Shown: one piece after another, positions 27,693 to 38,000 of the stretch
How positions within the stretch are numbered: position 1 is the stretch's first letter
Layout: every line of letters starts with the position of its first letter
DNA from: Varibaculum massiliense
GTDB taxonomy: Bacteria; Actinomycetota; Actinomycetes; Actinomycetales; Actinomycetaceae
Assembly: GCF_900106855.1 (NCBI RefSeq)
Contig: NZ_FNWI01000004.1
Location: 1,302,001 to 1,366,000, forward strand
Length of the DNA: 64,000 bases
Reading direction: 5' to 3'
Translations under genes and position numbers: made by a program
The notes under the pieces: model-generated
What the model was told of the DNA's origin: nothing
What the model saw: the letters and a program-made list of their open reading frames with translations, nothing else
Databases searched by the model: none

Positions 27693-28406
27693 ATGACGAA
27701 TCCAAACAACCGCGTCAATGTAATCAATGTTCTCATCATTGCCTGCGGGATTGTCTATGTGGCATCGTGGCTGGTTCCCGGACTGGTAGATCAATTCCTG
27801 TTCTATCCCAGTTTGGGTTTCACTGAGCCTTGGCGCTTCCTAACCGCGGCCTTCCTGCACGGCGGAATCGTGCATCTGGCCTCTAATATGGCGTTCCTGT
27901 ACATTTTGGGGAGCTTGGCTCTACGGGTAATGAGCAGCTACCAGATTCTCTTAATCTACTTGCTGTCTGCCTGGGGAGGCTCGCTCGGTACTTTGGCGTG
28001 GGCATTGCTCACCGGTCAGCAGCAGGCAGTCGTGGGTGCCTCCGGGGCGGTCCTCGGACTGTGCGCGGGAGTATTCGTCTACACGCGCAACCTGCACGCC
28101 TCCTCCAGCGCTCTAGGCGGGCTACTGCTTATTAACCTGCTAATCGGGTTCGTGATTCCTAATGTGTCTTGGCAAGGACACCTAGGGGGCGCCCTGGTGG
28201 GAGCCTTTATTGGCTGGGCGTTGCACTTGGTGGCAGTTATTTCGGGCAGACGTGGGCGAAAGCAACTGGGGCAAGCCATCCCGGATGTGGTAGATCGTCA
28301 GCGCGCCAGCGCCACCGTGAAACGCACTCAAATAATAGGAAACCTGCTGGTAACCGTAGTTTCAGTGGCGTTACTATTGATGGCGACTGTGGGGTGCTAT
28401 ATCTAG
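27693..28406 (+). CDS. Rhomboid-family intramembrane serine protease
   Basis: The 237-residue protein has about six to seven transmembrane helices. The catalytic serine lies in GASGAVLGLCAGV (G-x-S-G, residues ~110-113) and the catalytic histidine in WQGHLGGALVGAFIGW (~residue 158). HGGIVHLASNMAFLYILG in helix 2 holds the conserved His and Asn of the oxyanion region. All hallmarks of an active rhomboid are therefore present. Rhomboids cleave membrane proteins within the lipid bilayer; substrates here are unknown. It begins at an ATG behind TAGGAGAA, just downstream of the cyclophilin terminator, the same neighbour order seen in many actinobacteria. Confidence 0.93.
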   Translation: MTNPNNRVNVINVLIIACGIVYVASWLVPGLVDQFLFYPSLGFTEPWRFLTAAFLHGGIVHLASNMAFLYILGSLALRVMSSYQILLIYLLSAWGGSLGTLAWALLTGQQQAVVGASGAVLGLCAGVFVYTRNLHASSSALGGLLLINLLIGFVIPNVSWQGHLGGALVGAFIGWALHLVAVISGRRGRKQLGQAIPDVVDRQRASATVKRTQIIGNLLVTVVSVALLLMATVGCYI

Positions 28407-28412
28407 GTTTCA

Positions 28413-28430
28413 CCTGGGGTAATCCCCGGG
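28413..28430 (+). terminator. Hairpin after the rhomboid gene
   Basis: CCTGGGG-TAAT-CCCCGGG forms a 7-bp stem with one G-T pair just after the stop at 28406. It lacks a T-run, so its role as terminator is moderate. Confidence 0.45.
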
Positions 28431-28631
28431 ACAGAACCAGGGAACTTGCCTTATCTACGCCCTTGGAACCTGCCCTATCGCCCCTCTCTTAAATCCGCCG
28501 TCCTCTTCTTGGTAAAAAATAGCCTTAGCCGGTAGTGAAACCAGGTGAGAGCAAGGGCAAAAAGCTAATAATGTACATAGGGGAGTCAAGTCCCTAACCG
28601 AAAGAATCCTCCCCAAAGGTCAAGGAGAAAA

Positions 28632-31106
28632 ATGTTCGAACGCTTTACAGATCGGGCGCGCCGGGTAGTGGTGCTGGCGCAAGACGAGGCGCGCAGCCTG
28701 GAGCATAACTATATCGGCACCGAACATATCCTGTTGGGGCTGATTCGGGAAGGCGAGGGCGTAGCCGCGAAAGCCTTAGAAATGGCGAACATTTCCCTTA
28801 AAGGCGTCCGTGACCAGGTCATTGAGATCATCGGCAAGGGCGAGAACGATTCGAAAGACCACATCCCCTTTACTCCGCGTGCCAAGAAAGTCCTGGAACT
28901 ATCGATGCGAGAAGCTCTACAGCTGGGGCACAACTATATCGGCACCGAACATATCCTGTTAGGCCTGATTCGCGAGGGCGAAGGCGTAGCCAACCAGGTG
29001 CTCACCAACCTGGGCGCTGACCTGGGAAGTATTCGACAAAACGTGATTCATCTACTCTCCGGTTACCCGGGAGCGGGGCAAAACGAAGCGGGCGGAGAAA
29101 CCGTGGGGGTCGGCACCGGTTCACAAAAGCCCCAAAAATCCGGTTCGGCAATCCTAGACCAGTTCGGGCGCAACCTGTCCGAGGCGGCTAGGGAAAACAA
29201 ACTAGATCCGGTGATTGGGCGCATCAACGAGATGGAACGGGTAATGCAGATCCTCTCGCGGCGCACCAAGAACAACCCGGTATTGATTGGGGAACCCGGG
29301 GTGGGTAAAACCGCGGTGGTAGAGGGGCTCGCGCAGGCGATTGTGCGCGGAGACGTCCCCGAAACCCTTAAAGACAAGCATATTTACTCCCTGGATATGG
29401 GGTCGTTGATTGCGGGTTCGCGTTACCGTGGTGATTTTGAGGAACGCCTGAAGAAAGTTTTGAAAGAAATCCGTACTCGCGGGGACATTATTTTGTTCAT
29501 CGACGAGATTCACACCCTGGTGGGGGCAGGCGCCGCCGAGGGCGCGATTGATGCCGCCTCCATCCTTAAACCCATGTTGGCACGGGGAGAGCTGCAGACC
29601 ATCGGGGCTACTACCACCGAGGAATACCGCAAATATATTGAAAAAGATGCGGCCTTGGAACGGCGCTTCCAGCCGGTGCAGGTAGAACAACCCAGCGTGG
29701 AAGATACCGTGAAAATCTTGACCGGTTTGCGTGACCGCTACGAGGCGCACCACCGGGTAATAATTACCGATGACGCAATTCGCGCGGCTGCCTCTTTGTC
29801 TGACCGCTATATTTCCGATCGCTACCTGCCCGATAAAGCCATCGATTTGATTGACGAGGCCGGGGCGCGTCTGCGGATTCACCGGATGACTGCTCCTCCG
29901 GAGATTCGGGAAATGGACGAAAAAATCAATGAGGCGCGCCGAGATAAAGAGGCCGCGATTGATGCCCAAGACTTTGAGAAAGCGGCGCGCCTGCGTGATG
30001 AAGAAAAACAGTTAGGTGAAAAACGCGCCCAGCTGGAGGCCGACTGGAAGTCCGGGGAGGGCGACCGGATCGGCACTGTTGATGAAGATTCCATCGCCGA
30101 AATCCTGGCGATGTCCACCGGCATCCCGGTGTTTAAGCTGACCGAGAAGGAAAGCGCCAAGCTGCTTCACATGGAAGACGAGCTGCATAAACGGGTCATC
30201 GGCCAGAATGAGGCGGTCAACGCCCTCTCCAAATCTATTCGCAGGACACGCGCGGGACTTAAAGACCCGAATCGTCCCGGCGGCTCCTTTATTTTTGCCG
30301 GCCCCACCGGGGTGGGTAAAACCGAGTTGGCGAAAGCCCTGGCAGAGTTCCTTTTTGGTGACGAGTCGGCGCTAATTCAACTAGATATGTCGGAGTTTGG
30401 GGAAAAGCATACTTCTTCGCGCCTCTTCGGAGCGCCTCCCGGATATGTTGGCTATGACGAGGGCGGGCAGTTGACCGAAAAGGTACGCCGCAAACCCTTC
30501 TCGGTGGTGCTCTTTGATGAGATTGAAAAAGCCCATGCCGATATTTTCAACACCCTCCTACAGGTGCTAGAGGACGGGCGGCTGACCGATTCCCAGGGGC
30601 GGATGGTTGACTTCAAGAACACCGTAATCATCATGACCACCAACCTGGGCACCCGCGAAATCAACAAAGGTGTGCAAACTGGTTTCCAGGTCGATAATGA
30701 CCAGGTCGGTTCCTATCAGCGGATGAAGAATCGGGTACAGGAAGAGCTCAAACAGCAGTTCCGCCCGGAGTTCCTCAACCGGGTAGATGAAGTAATCGTG
30801 TTCCCACAGCTGGGGATGGAAGAAATCCGCCAGATCGTGGATTTGATGATCGCCAAGCTCCAAGAACGCACTCAAGAGCAAGATATGACCTTAAAGCTCA
30901 CCGATGCCGCTCGCGAAGAACTAGCCACTCGCGGTTTCGATCCGGTTTTGGGGGCGCGTCCTTTGCGACGCACCATCCAACGCGATATCGAGGACGCCCT
31001 CAGCGAAAAGATTCTTTTCGGAGATATCGAGCCTGGTCAAGAAATCTTGGTGGACGTGCGCGAGGGCGCAGACGGGGAAAAGGAATTCACCTTCAACGGC
31101 AAGTAG
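28632..31106 (+). CDS. clpC: ATP-dependent Clp protease ATP-binding subunit ClpC
   Basis: The 824-residue protein has the full ClpC layout. An N-terminal Clp repeat domain (two copies of the [17 protein letters not shown] motif, residues ~1-145) is followed by AAA-1 with Walker A GEPGVGKT and arginine-finger region. A linker with a UVR-like motif ([20 protein letters not shown], ~420-440) marks ClpC rather than ClpB/ClpA. AAA-2 has Walker A GPTGVGKT and [11 protein letters not shown]. It unfolds substrates for ClpP in the cytoplasm and is usually essential in actinobacteria. The ATG at 28632 follows AAGGAG. The 225-bp upstream region should hold its promoter, but I see no clear heat-shock operator there. 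Confidence 0.97.
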   Translation: MFERFTDRARRVVVLAQDEARSLEHNYIGTEHILLGLIREGEGVAAKALEMANISLKGVRDQVIEIIGKGENDSKDHIPFTPRAKKVLELSMREALQLGHNYIGTEHILLGLIREGEGVANQVLTNLGADLGSIRQNVIHLLSGYPGAGQNEAGGETVGVGTGSQKPQKSGSAILDQFGRNLSEAARENKLDPVIGRINEMERVMQILSRRTKNNPVLIGEPGVGKTAVVEGLAQAIVRGDVPETLKDKHIYSLDMGSLIAGSRYRGDFEERLKKVLKEIRTRGDIILFIDEIHTLVGAGAAEGAIDAASILKPMLARGELQTIGATTTEEYRKYIEKDAALERRFQPVQVEQPSVEDTVKILTGLRDRYEAHHRVIITDDAIRAAASLSDRYISDRYLPDKAIDLIDEAGARLRIHRMTAPPEIREMDEKINEARRDKEAAIDAQDFEKAARLRDEEKQLGEKRAQLEADWKSGEGDRIGTVDEDSIAEILAMSTGIPVFKLTEKESAKLLHMEDELHKRVIGQNEAVNALSKSIRRTRAGLKDPNRPGGSFIFAGPTGVGKTELAKALAEFLFGDESALIQLDMSEFGEKHTSSRLFGAPPGYVGYDEGGQLTEKVRRKPFSVVLFDEIEKAHADIFNTLLQVLEDGRLTDSQGRMVDFKNTVIIMTTNLGTREINKGVQTGFQVDNDQVGSYQRMKNRVQEELKQQFRPEFLNRVDEVIVFPQLGMEEIRQIVDLMIAKLQERTQEQDMTLKLTDAAREELATRGFDPVLGARPLRRTIQRDIEDALSEKILFGDIEPGQEILVDVREGADGEKEFTFNGK

Positions 31107-31201
31107 TCCGCGCCTACGCGTCCCCCGCAAGTTCTTTCTCCCGATATATTTTCGGCGTACCTAACAGCCTTTCGGGAAATGGGGAGTTGAGCTGCAGGTG
31201 G

Positions 31202-31228
31202 GGGTGAATTTTAACAACCTGTTCACCC
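31202..31228. repeat. Inverted repeat upstream of the toxin-antitoxin promoter
   Basis: GGGTGAA (31202-31208) and TTCACCC (31222-31228) lie immediately upstream of the -35 box; an upstream binding site or a terminator-type hairpin after clpC. Confidence 0.4.
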
Positions 31229-31257
31229 TTGAATTTAGAACTTATAAGTTCTAATCT
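31229..31257 (+). promoter_or_regulatory. Promoter of the toxin-antitoxin operon with embedded perfect palindromic operator (31235-31254)
   Basis: The -35 TTGAAT (31229-31234) and -10 TAATCT (31252-31257) are 17 nt apart. The spacer plus -10 edge is a perfect 20-bp palindrome TTAGAACTTATAAGTTCTAA (31235-31254), an ideal site for autorepression by the downstream HTH antitoxin. The toxin GTG at 31264 is only 6 nt beyond the -10 box, so the mRNA is likely leaderless or nearly so. Confidence 0.75.
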
Positions 31258-31263
31258 GGAGAG

Positions 31264-31617
31264 GTGTGGACGGTTGATGTTGAGTTGGTAGCCGGGTGGC
31301 TGCTAACGCTTGACGATAACTCGCGAGCACAGGTCGTTGCGGCTTTGGAGATGCTGCAAGAGCAAGGTCCGGCGCTGGGTAGGCCTTTGGTTGACCGGAT
31401 TGCAGGTTCGAGGCATCGGAATATGAAAGAGCTGCGCCCGGGATCCAGCGGCAGGAGCGAAATCAGGATTCTGTTCGCTTTCGATCCTATAAGGCAAGCC
31501 ATCTTGCTAGTTGCGGGGGATAAGTCAGGGCAGTGGCAGCGCTGGTACAGAAAGAACATTCCTATTGCTGACGATTTATATGATCGACACCTAGAACAGT
31601 TACGAAGGAGGAAGTGA
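31264..31617 (+). CDS. HigB/RelE-type toxin (phage Gp49-like family)
   Basis: The 117-residue protein matches RelE/HigB-like toxins of the Gp49 group: DRIAGSRHRNMKELRPGSSGRSEIRILFAFDP (residues ~40-71) and LLVAGDKSGQWQRWYRKNIPIADDLYDRHLEQLR at the C-terminus. In the family these segments carry the basic RNase surface and the K-x-x-W-Y-x-x-x-I-P-x-A-(D/E) motif. Such toxins are ribosome-dependent mRNA endonucleases. It starts with GTG at 31264 very close to the promoter -10 box. The HTH antitoxin gene begins 1 nt after its stop, in the toxin-first order of HigBA systems. Both genes look intact. Confidence 0.85.
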   Translation: MWTVDVELVAGWLLTLDDNSRAQVVAALEMLQEQGPALGRPLVDRIAGSRHRNMKELRPGSSGRSEIRILFAFDPIRQAILLVAGDKSGQWQRWYRKNIPIADDLYDRHLEQLRRRK

Positions 31618-31618
31618 A

Positions 31619-31924
31619 ATGACTGTAACTTTAGAAGATTTTCTATCGGAGCATCCGGTGGATAGAACTTTGGTTGACGCCCACAAGCAACGGATGATGG
31701 CGGAAGTTCGCGCCTATAAACTCCGGGAACTGCGGGAAGCTTCCGGCATGACGCAGCAACAACTGGCCGAACGTATCGGGGTTTCGCAACGGCAAGTTTC
31801 CAAGATTGAACGCGGGGATTTAGATAGCACAAAAGTTGGCACCATTAGGGGCTATCTGGAGGCCGTGGGGGGAGGACTCGCAGTAGAATTCGTCCGGGGG
31901 GATGCCCGCATCCGGGTTGCCTAG
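31619..31924 (+). CDS. HigA-like antitoxin, XRE-type helix-turn-helix
   Basis: The 101-residue protein has a Cro/XRE HTH at residues ~36-92; the core MTQQQLAERIGVSQRQVSKIERG contains the typical Q-x-x-L-A-x-x-x-G-(V/I)-S-Q-x-x-(V/I)-S-x-I-E-x-G pattern (given here in two pieces: MTQQQLAERIG and VSQRQVSKIERG). The N-terminal ~35 residues likely bind the toxin. It starts with ATG behind AGGAGG, 1 nt after the toxin stop, giving strong antitoxin translation. It should bind the palindrome at 31235-31254 and repress the operon with the toxin as co-repressor, as known for HigBA. Confidence 0.88.
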   Translation: MTVTLEDFLSEHPVDRTLVDAHKQRMMAEVRAYKLRELREASGMTQQQLAERIGVSQRQVSKIERGDLDSTKVGTIRGYLEAVGGGLAVEFVRGDARIRVA

Positions 31925-32020
31925 GTATAACAATTAAGTCCCTTTGCCTCCTAGTTTTTCTCCACTGCTTATCATCTCGCGATAATGTTGAGTTAGCAGT
32001 TTTTAAGGAGGGTGGCTACC

Positions 32021-32725
32021 TTGGGGCAACAGCAGGCAGAGGCGCAAAACGGAACGCTGGATGCTGCCGCCTCCTGCGACTCGCCCTCGCCGCTACCTAT
32101 CCTATTTTTGGATGTAGATGGTCCTTTGAATCTGTGGGGGAGAGCCGGTCGGCGTATTCTCAATCCGTTGCTTCGCGCGCACCTGGTGCATTTGAAACCC
32201 GATGATTCTTTTAACGTGAATGTGGTACTTTCCCGCCTGCTGGGTCCGCGCCTGCGTGACCTGGGTAAACATTTCCAGGTTCGCTGGGCTAGCTCCTGGA
32301 ATCAATGGGCGAATCAGCACCTATCTCCATTGCTCGGCATCTCCGAAAATCTACCTTGGGTGCGTTGCCCCAATGGGGATCCACGCTCGAAGTTTTCCGC
32401 GGTCATGACTTCTGCGCAAGATACCAGTTTTGCCTGGGTAGATGATTATTTGACCGAGGAGGTGGCGCGGGCAACCCGCAAAAAACTACTGCCTCCTCAA
32501 TGCGCCCTCTTAGTTTCCCCTCATATTATGTTTGGTATCGATAGCGAAGTTGTCCACCTGCTAAAATGGTTTTCGCAGATACAGCGAGGGATTCGGGAAC
32601 CAGGACGACGAGAGGCGCGTAAAGCGGCTACTCTTGTCAGATCCGGGCGGGTTAACGCGTGGCTGGTTACTCCCTCGATGGTGACTTGTTTGAGTGTACG
32701 AAAGGGGGCGAAGCGCCGTGGCTAA
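32021..32725 (+). CDS. HAD-like hydrolase-fold protein (unknown substrate)
   Basis: The 234-residue protein begins its fold with PLPILFLDVDGPLN, the HAD motif I (D-x-D-G) in a beta strand. It also carries a plausible later acidic motif AWVDDYL (around residue 145), similar to actinobacterial proteins annotated as HAD-like. Motifs II and III are weak, so catalytic activity is not assured. The Shine-Dalgarno sequence AAGGAGGG (32005-32012) favours the TTG at 32021; a GTG at 32012 lies too close to it. The gene overlaps the start of the next gene by 8 nt, which implies co-translation and a functional link with that proline-rich protein. Confidence 0.6.
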   Translation: MGQQQAEAQNGTLDAAASCDSPSPLPILFLDVDGPLNLWGRAGRRILNPLLRAHLVHLKPDDSFNVNVVLSRLLGPRLRDLGKHFQVRWASSWNQWANQHLSPLLGISENLPWVRCPNGDPRSKFSAVMTSAQDTSFAWVDDYLTEEVARATRKKLLPPQCALLVSPHIMFGIDSEVVHLLKWFSQIQRGIREPGRREARKAATLVRSGRVNAWLVTPSMVTCLSVRKGAKRRG

Positions 32726-34928
32726 ACTGACGGTTACCAAGGTGGCGCAGCGCTGCCTGGAACTAGCTGACCAGCTAAAACCGCAGCTTGCTGATCCACG
32801 GATGTGGGATTTACGCTCCGGTATCGAGCAAACGCGCCGCGCCCTCGATTCCGGGGAGTTGCCGCGCTGGCAGGTAAAAAGACTGGTAGATACGGTGGCT
32901 TTGGCTGCCATGTTGAGTGGTAAAGGCGACCTGGCGGAAAAGGTTTTCGGACTGTGGATGAAAGCCGGGCAATCTATTTCCCAAAATCCAGCATCCTTGG
33001 TCTTGCAGGCTATCCCAGATTTAGGGAAAAACACTTCCGCGGAGGCAGAGGAATACGCTCCGCCCGCACCCCAACCTCAGGTAGCACCGGCACCTGCTCC
33101 TCCTTCCGTACAAACGCCGCCGCCAGCGGCATCTCTTGGTGGTGAGGAGGCATTCGCGCCGGTAGAAAACCCGCAGCCACAATCTGTCCCCGAGCACTCC
33201 CCGGCAGACCAGGAAGATACCCAAGCGCTAGAGATGAGTCTTGCGGCAATGATTTCGGAGGCCTACGCTGCCGCCAACCAGGAATCCGCAAACCATGCCG
33301 AGGTTGCCTACGCAGAATCTTCAGCGGTAGAGGGGCAACATTCCCCGGTTGCTGTTGCCAGCGCCAATGTTGCAGAACCAGCCACCTCTGCCGGTAATTG
33401 GCGCGCTCCTAGCGGGGAAATGCCCTGGATTCCTGTGCAGACCGGCATTGATGCAGCAGCGACTGGGTCTGTCAGCCCCCCTGCCAGACCAGTTGCAGCA
33501 GCGAATAACCCGCCTACTGCTGTCCGTTCTACCCGCAGCTTCCCTGCTCGCCGTTCTCTGCAGCGGCCAAAAATGTCCCCGGAACTTCCGCCTGCGCAAG
33601 ATTATGGGTCACGTCTAGCGCCGCCGCCACCCGAAGTTTCACCCTTATCCGCCGCGCCACCGGCAAATGTGTCGCAGCCAGCTTCAGCGCCGCCGGCTTC
33701 GTCTGTAGCTCCGGTAAGTACCCAGGCGCCCAGCTCGTTTGCGACAAGTGAAGTGCCGGGAGTGTTTTCGATGCCTCCGGAAGCATCCGAACCTCCCTTT
33801 GCTGCCAGCTATCCCCAAGAACCAGTTAATCCGCTCGCGGAGCCGGCAGTTTCCACTTCTCCTGCCCCCGCATCGCAGCCAGCACCTCTCCCCGCGGCTG
33901 CTCAGTTACCTGCAATGATGTCGGCGTCCTCCCCGGCGCCGATTCCCGCACAGCTAAGTCCCCCCACCGCTACCCCGAGCGCAGCTCCAACACCGCAGCC
34001 GGAAGCGAACTTGGCAAATGTCGCTGACGGTTGGGAATATTTCCGGGCTTTGGGTTTGGATTCGCAACTAAACATGAGTTTCGATGAGTTCATTGCCCGG
34101 AAGAAACACGCCAGCAGCCAGGCAGAGCCGACGCAAACTGCCACTTCTTCTAGTACGCCCCGCTCAGCTTTTGTAGAGGTAGCGGACGATATGCCAGATC
34201 CGGAAGCTCTCTACGGCGCGGATTTGCCGGAGGAAGTCTCTTCCCCAGCAGATTCTGCCCTGCTGAGGGCGGCGCAAAGCCCGCTAATGCCATCACAGGT
34301 ACCCCCCGCGGCTCCTCACAAACCTCGGGAAATACTGGCGGAGGCTGACCGCCAACCCTCTACTCGGCTAATCACTATTCGGGTGCGCGGATATTTTGAC
34401 TATAGACCCCGTTTCACCCGACCAAAACAAAGCCTGGATGAGCCGGCAGTCGCCGGATCTACTGAATCCTTTGCAAAAAGCATTATTGGTGCCGAAGGAC
34501 CGATGCCGCTAGAGTTTTTGGCCCGCAGGTTGTGCCAAAAATATCGGATTGGATATAACGAACGGCGTCCTGATGAAGCCGGTCGTTGCCTGGGACCCAG
34601 TTTAAAGCTAGTGCCCGAACCAGGTATGCGCACGGTCTGGCCTACTAAAATAGATCCGCTAACCTGGAATACTGCCCTGCAATCCCCGATTGGGTTACCC
34701 CGCAAATTGGGGTCACTGACGTTAACCGAGGTTGCGAATGCGTTGCGGTGGCAGATTTCGCGCACCAATAATATAGAACGCGCAGTAATTGTGCGTGAAG
34801 CCTTCCAGCTACTCTATGGAATTACTGCGGTGACGCCACAGGTGACAGCGCTTTGCGATCGCGCGATTTCCTATGGAATCGCGAATAATCTGCTGGCTGC
34901 CGGGGATGGTACTTTGTGGCTGCCCTGA
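32718..34928 (+). CDS. Large Pro/Ala-rich protein with C-terminal DUF3320-like domain (unknown)
   Basis: The 736-residue protein (GTG at 32718 behind AAGGGGG) has three parts. Residues ~1-95 are helical and conserved-looking (KVAQRCLELADQLKPQL...). Residues ~100-570 are disordered and rich in Pro, Ala, Ser and Gln. The last ~165 residues are folded: SIIGAEGPMPLEFLARRLCQKYRIGYNE, then a W-P motif and LTLTEVANALRWQI. This region resembles the DUF3320/winged-helix module found at the ends of some DNA/RNA helicase-like defence or repair proteins. No helicase or nuclease motif is present. It overlaps the HAD-like gene by 8 nt. Function unknown; the C-terminal similarity is by pattern only. Confidence 0.6.
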   Translation: MAKLTVTKVAQRCLELADQLKPQLADPRMWDLRSGIEQTRRALDSGELPRWQVKRLVDTVALAAMLSGKGDLAEKVFGLWMKAGQSISQNPASLVLQAIPDLGKNTSAEAEEYAPPAPQPQVAPAPAPPSVQTPPPAASLGGEEAFAPVENPQPQSVPEHSPADQEDTQALEMSLAAMISEAYAAANQESANHAEVAYAESSAVEGQHSPVAVASANVAEPATSAGNWRAPSGEMPWIPVQTGIDAAATGSVSPPARPVAAANNPPTAVRSTRSFPARRSLQRPKMSPELPPAQDYGSRLAPPPPEVSPLSAAPPANVSQPASAPPASSVAPVSTQAPSSFATSEVPGVFSMPPEASEPPFAASYPQEPVNPLAEPAVSTSPAPASQPAPLPAAAQLPAMMSASSPAPIPAQLSPPTATPSAAPTPQPEANLANVADGWEYFRALGLDSQLNMSFDEFIARKKHASSQAEPTQTATSSSTPRSAFVEVADDMPDPEALYGADLPEEVSSPADSALLRAAQSPLMPSQVPPAAPHKPREILAEADRQPSTRLITIRVRGYFDYRPRFTRPKQSLDEPAVAGSTESFAKSIIGAEGPMPLEFLARRLCQKYRIGYNERRPDEAGRCLGPSLKLVPEPGMRTVWPTKIDPLTWNTALQSPIGLPRKLGSLTLTEVANALRWQISRTNNIERAVIVREAFQLLYGITAVTPQVTALCDRAISYGIANNLLAAGDGTLWLP

Positions 34929-35021
34929 CGGTAGAAAGTTTCCTTATTTTTCAATCCGCCCTTTTACAATAATTTTAGTCTCATAGCTAGGCATGCTTAT
35001 CAGCAACCACTTAGATAGAAA

Positions 35022-35055
35022 CGCGGGGGTTAGGAAACATTTCCCAACCCCCGCG
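35022..35055 (-). terminator. Terminator of putA
   Basis: CGCGGGGGTTAGGAAA (35022-35037) pairs with TTCCCAACCCCCGCG (35041-35055), a long stem with one mismatch. Read on the - strand it is followed by TTTCTATC. It lies about 35 nt past the putA stop. Confidence 0.8.
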
Positions 35056-35089
35056 AGGCATTTATTTAGTTATTGATCTAGCCCAGTGC

Positions 35090-38000
35090 CTAGATTTTCA
35101 CCTGTTCCGAAAGGGGAGTGTGATTACCGAAGCGGTGGTTAGTGAAGGCTACCGCCTGTTCACGTACGAATGGAATCATTTCTACGCGTCCACAAGCGGT
35201 CACCGGGTGCGACCAGACTGCCACGTTCACATTGCCATTGACAGCCTCGTTAACTGCCTTGACATCTCCACCAATCAGGCGGATACGGGCATCCAGTCCG
35301 GCACCGGCCGCCCAGGCGGGCAGACGGTCACGGAAGGACTGATCGGATTCCACCTCGTAATCAATGTGCTGTACTCGCAGGTACTGCAAGAGCGCTGAAT
35401 CAGGTTCTTGCGGCATCGACACCGACACCTTAGAGCCAGCGGCGCGACCGGCAGCTGCCAGCATTAGCACCTGGGAGGCGTCCTCGCCCTCGGACAGACG
35501 AATCAAGACCGGCAGCGGACGGTAACGCAATACGTTGCGCTCCACCCGCAGATCTGAGGGGTCATGTCCGATAGCAAACTCGGTGTCCAGAGCCTGCTGA
35601 GAGGAACGCAGCGAGGCCATCACGAACTCTTTATTGGAATCCAAAGAGCGCGCCACCTTCGCTGCCTCTACTAGAGCCCGGTTGCGCAGCTCTACGCCCT
35701 CGTTCTCAGGAACTCCGTCAACTTCCCATTCGCCCATGCCGAACAGGTAGGAGGGACCGCCCGCCTTGGTGCCCGCACCAATTGCGGAGTTCTTCCAACC
35801 ACCGAAGGGTTGACGACGCACGATAGCGCCGGTGATGCCGCGGTTAATGTAGACGTTACCCGCCTGTACCCGATCCAGCCAGAGGTTGATTTCATCGGCA
35901 TCCAAAGAGTGCAAACCGGCGGTCAAACCGTAATCGGTGGCATTTTGAATCTCGATAGCCTCTTCCAGAGTGTCACAACGGATAATCCCCAGAATCGGAC
36001 CGAAGTATTCGGTCAGGTGGTACTCGCTGCCCGGCTGTACGCCAGCGCGGATACCCGGAGTCCACAGCTTCCCGGAATCATCAAGCTGCTTGGGCTTGAG
36101 CGCCCAATGCTCGCCCGGTCCCAAAGTGGTCAGACCACGCAGCAGCTTGCCTTTGGCCGGGGTACACAGCGAACCGGTTTGGCTGGAGGGGTTGGAGGGG
36201 TAATCCACGATGAGGGAGCGTACGCCGCCCAGTAGCTGGCGATGTACCCTCTCGGAGTAACCTACCGAACCAACCAGAATCGCCAGCGAGGAGGCCGAGC
36301 ACTTTTGACCACAGTGGCCAAACGCCGAGTTAATAATATCTTTAACCGCCAGATCCAGATCCGCCGAGGGGGTAACAATAATGCCGTTCTTACCGGAGGT
36401 TTCCGCCAGCAGCCCCATATTGTTGTCCCAGGAACGGAACATCTTGGCAGTATCGATAGAGCCGGTCAAAATAACCCGATCTACCCGTTCGTCAGCCATC
36501 AAGTTCTTACCCAAATCCCGGTTGCCCAGCTGGACAAACTGTAGAACTTCGCGCGGAACTCCCGCATCCCACATAATCTTGGCTAGTAGCGCACCCGTAC
36601 GGGCAGCTTCTTTCGCCGGTTTGAAGATTACGGCTGAACCGGCAGCGAGTGCCGACACGGTGGAACCGGTAGGAATCGCAATCGGGAAGTTCCAGGGCGG
36701 GGTAGAAACCGTCACCCGTGCAGGTTGGAACTTGGCACCCGCTTGCTGTTCTAGCTCGAGGCATTGCTGTCCATAGTAGTGGCAGAAGTCGATAGCCTCA
36801 GATACCTCGATATCGCCGCCATCAAGGGCTTTGCCACATTCGGCTGCGGCAATTTCCATCAGCTGGGCGCGGTGTTGGCTCAGCCCGATACCTACGCGGT
36901 GAATAATCTCCGAGCGCTCCTTGGCGGGGCGCGCCGACCAAATCTTGGCTGCCGCTTCCGCCCCGGCTAGCATTTGATCTAGAACGTTGGCATCGGAAAC
37001 GGTGGCTTCTTCAACCTCTTTAATTCCGATTTGGCAATCGGGAATAGCCTTGACAATCTGGCGTGACCATTCGATATTTTCCGGTAACGACGGATCCGAA
37101 TCCGGGGTGTTGGCGAAAGTCCACTCCCCGTCCCTTTGTACGAAAGATTTAATGTCTTCCTCTGTCTCGGTGAGACGATTCTGCTGACGTACCGGGCCGA
37201 CCTCAACGTCGTATACCCGCTCCAAGGCGCGGCGGAAGCGCTGCTCTTCCTTGTGCAGCACATCGGCATCATCCAGATCGAAAATATCCGACATGAAGTT
37301 CTGATCCAGCGAGTTTTCTTCTAGCCGCCGTACCAGGTAGGCAATCGCCACATCGTACTCTTCCGGGTTCACTACCGGCACATAGAACAACAGGTGACCG
37401 GTGTCCTCGGCTACTGCCTTGGACTGGGGGGAAGCCATGCCGGTCAGCATTTCGAACTCTACGCCACCGGACTCTAGCACTCCGCGTTCATGAGCCAGTT
37501 CGTAGGCGAAGCCTACGGTAAATAGGTTCATCCCGGCCACGCCGATTTTGATATTGCGAGTGTGCTCTTTGGTGAGGGCGTAGTCCAGTACCTTCATGTA
37601 GTTGGAGTCAGTATCTTGTTTGCTCTTTTGGGTGGTGAGTTTCCAGCCCCGCTCGCGAGCATCCACGGTTTCCATCGACAGGTTCGCGCCCTTAACTACG
37701 CGAACTTTAATCCGTCCGCCCCCGTTTGCTACCCGCTTAGCTGCCCATTCTTGCAGGTGCTTCATAGCGGGGAGGGCGTCGGGCAGGTATGCCTGCAACA
37801 CGATGCCGGCCTCTAGCTTTTCTAGACCGGGGGTTTCCAGAATCTTCTTGAACACATCAATGGTCATGTGGAGGTCCTTGTATTCCTCCATGTCCAGGTT
37901 GATGAACTTCTTTGGTTCATAGGAATTAGCCCGGCGATACAGCGGCAGTAGGGCGTTTACTGCCCGATCCACCACGTGATCATAAGCCCAGGGATTGTGC

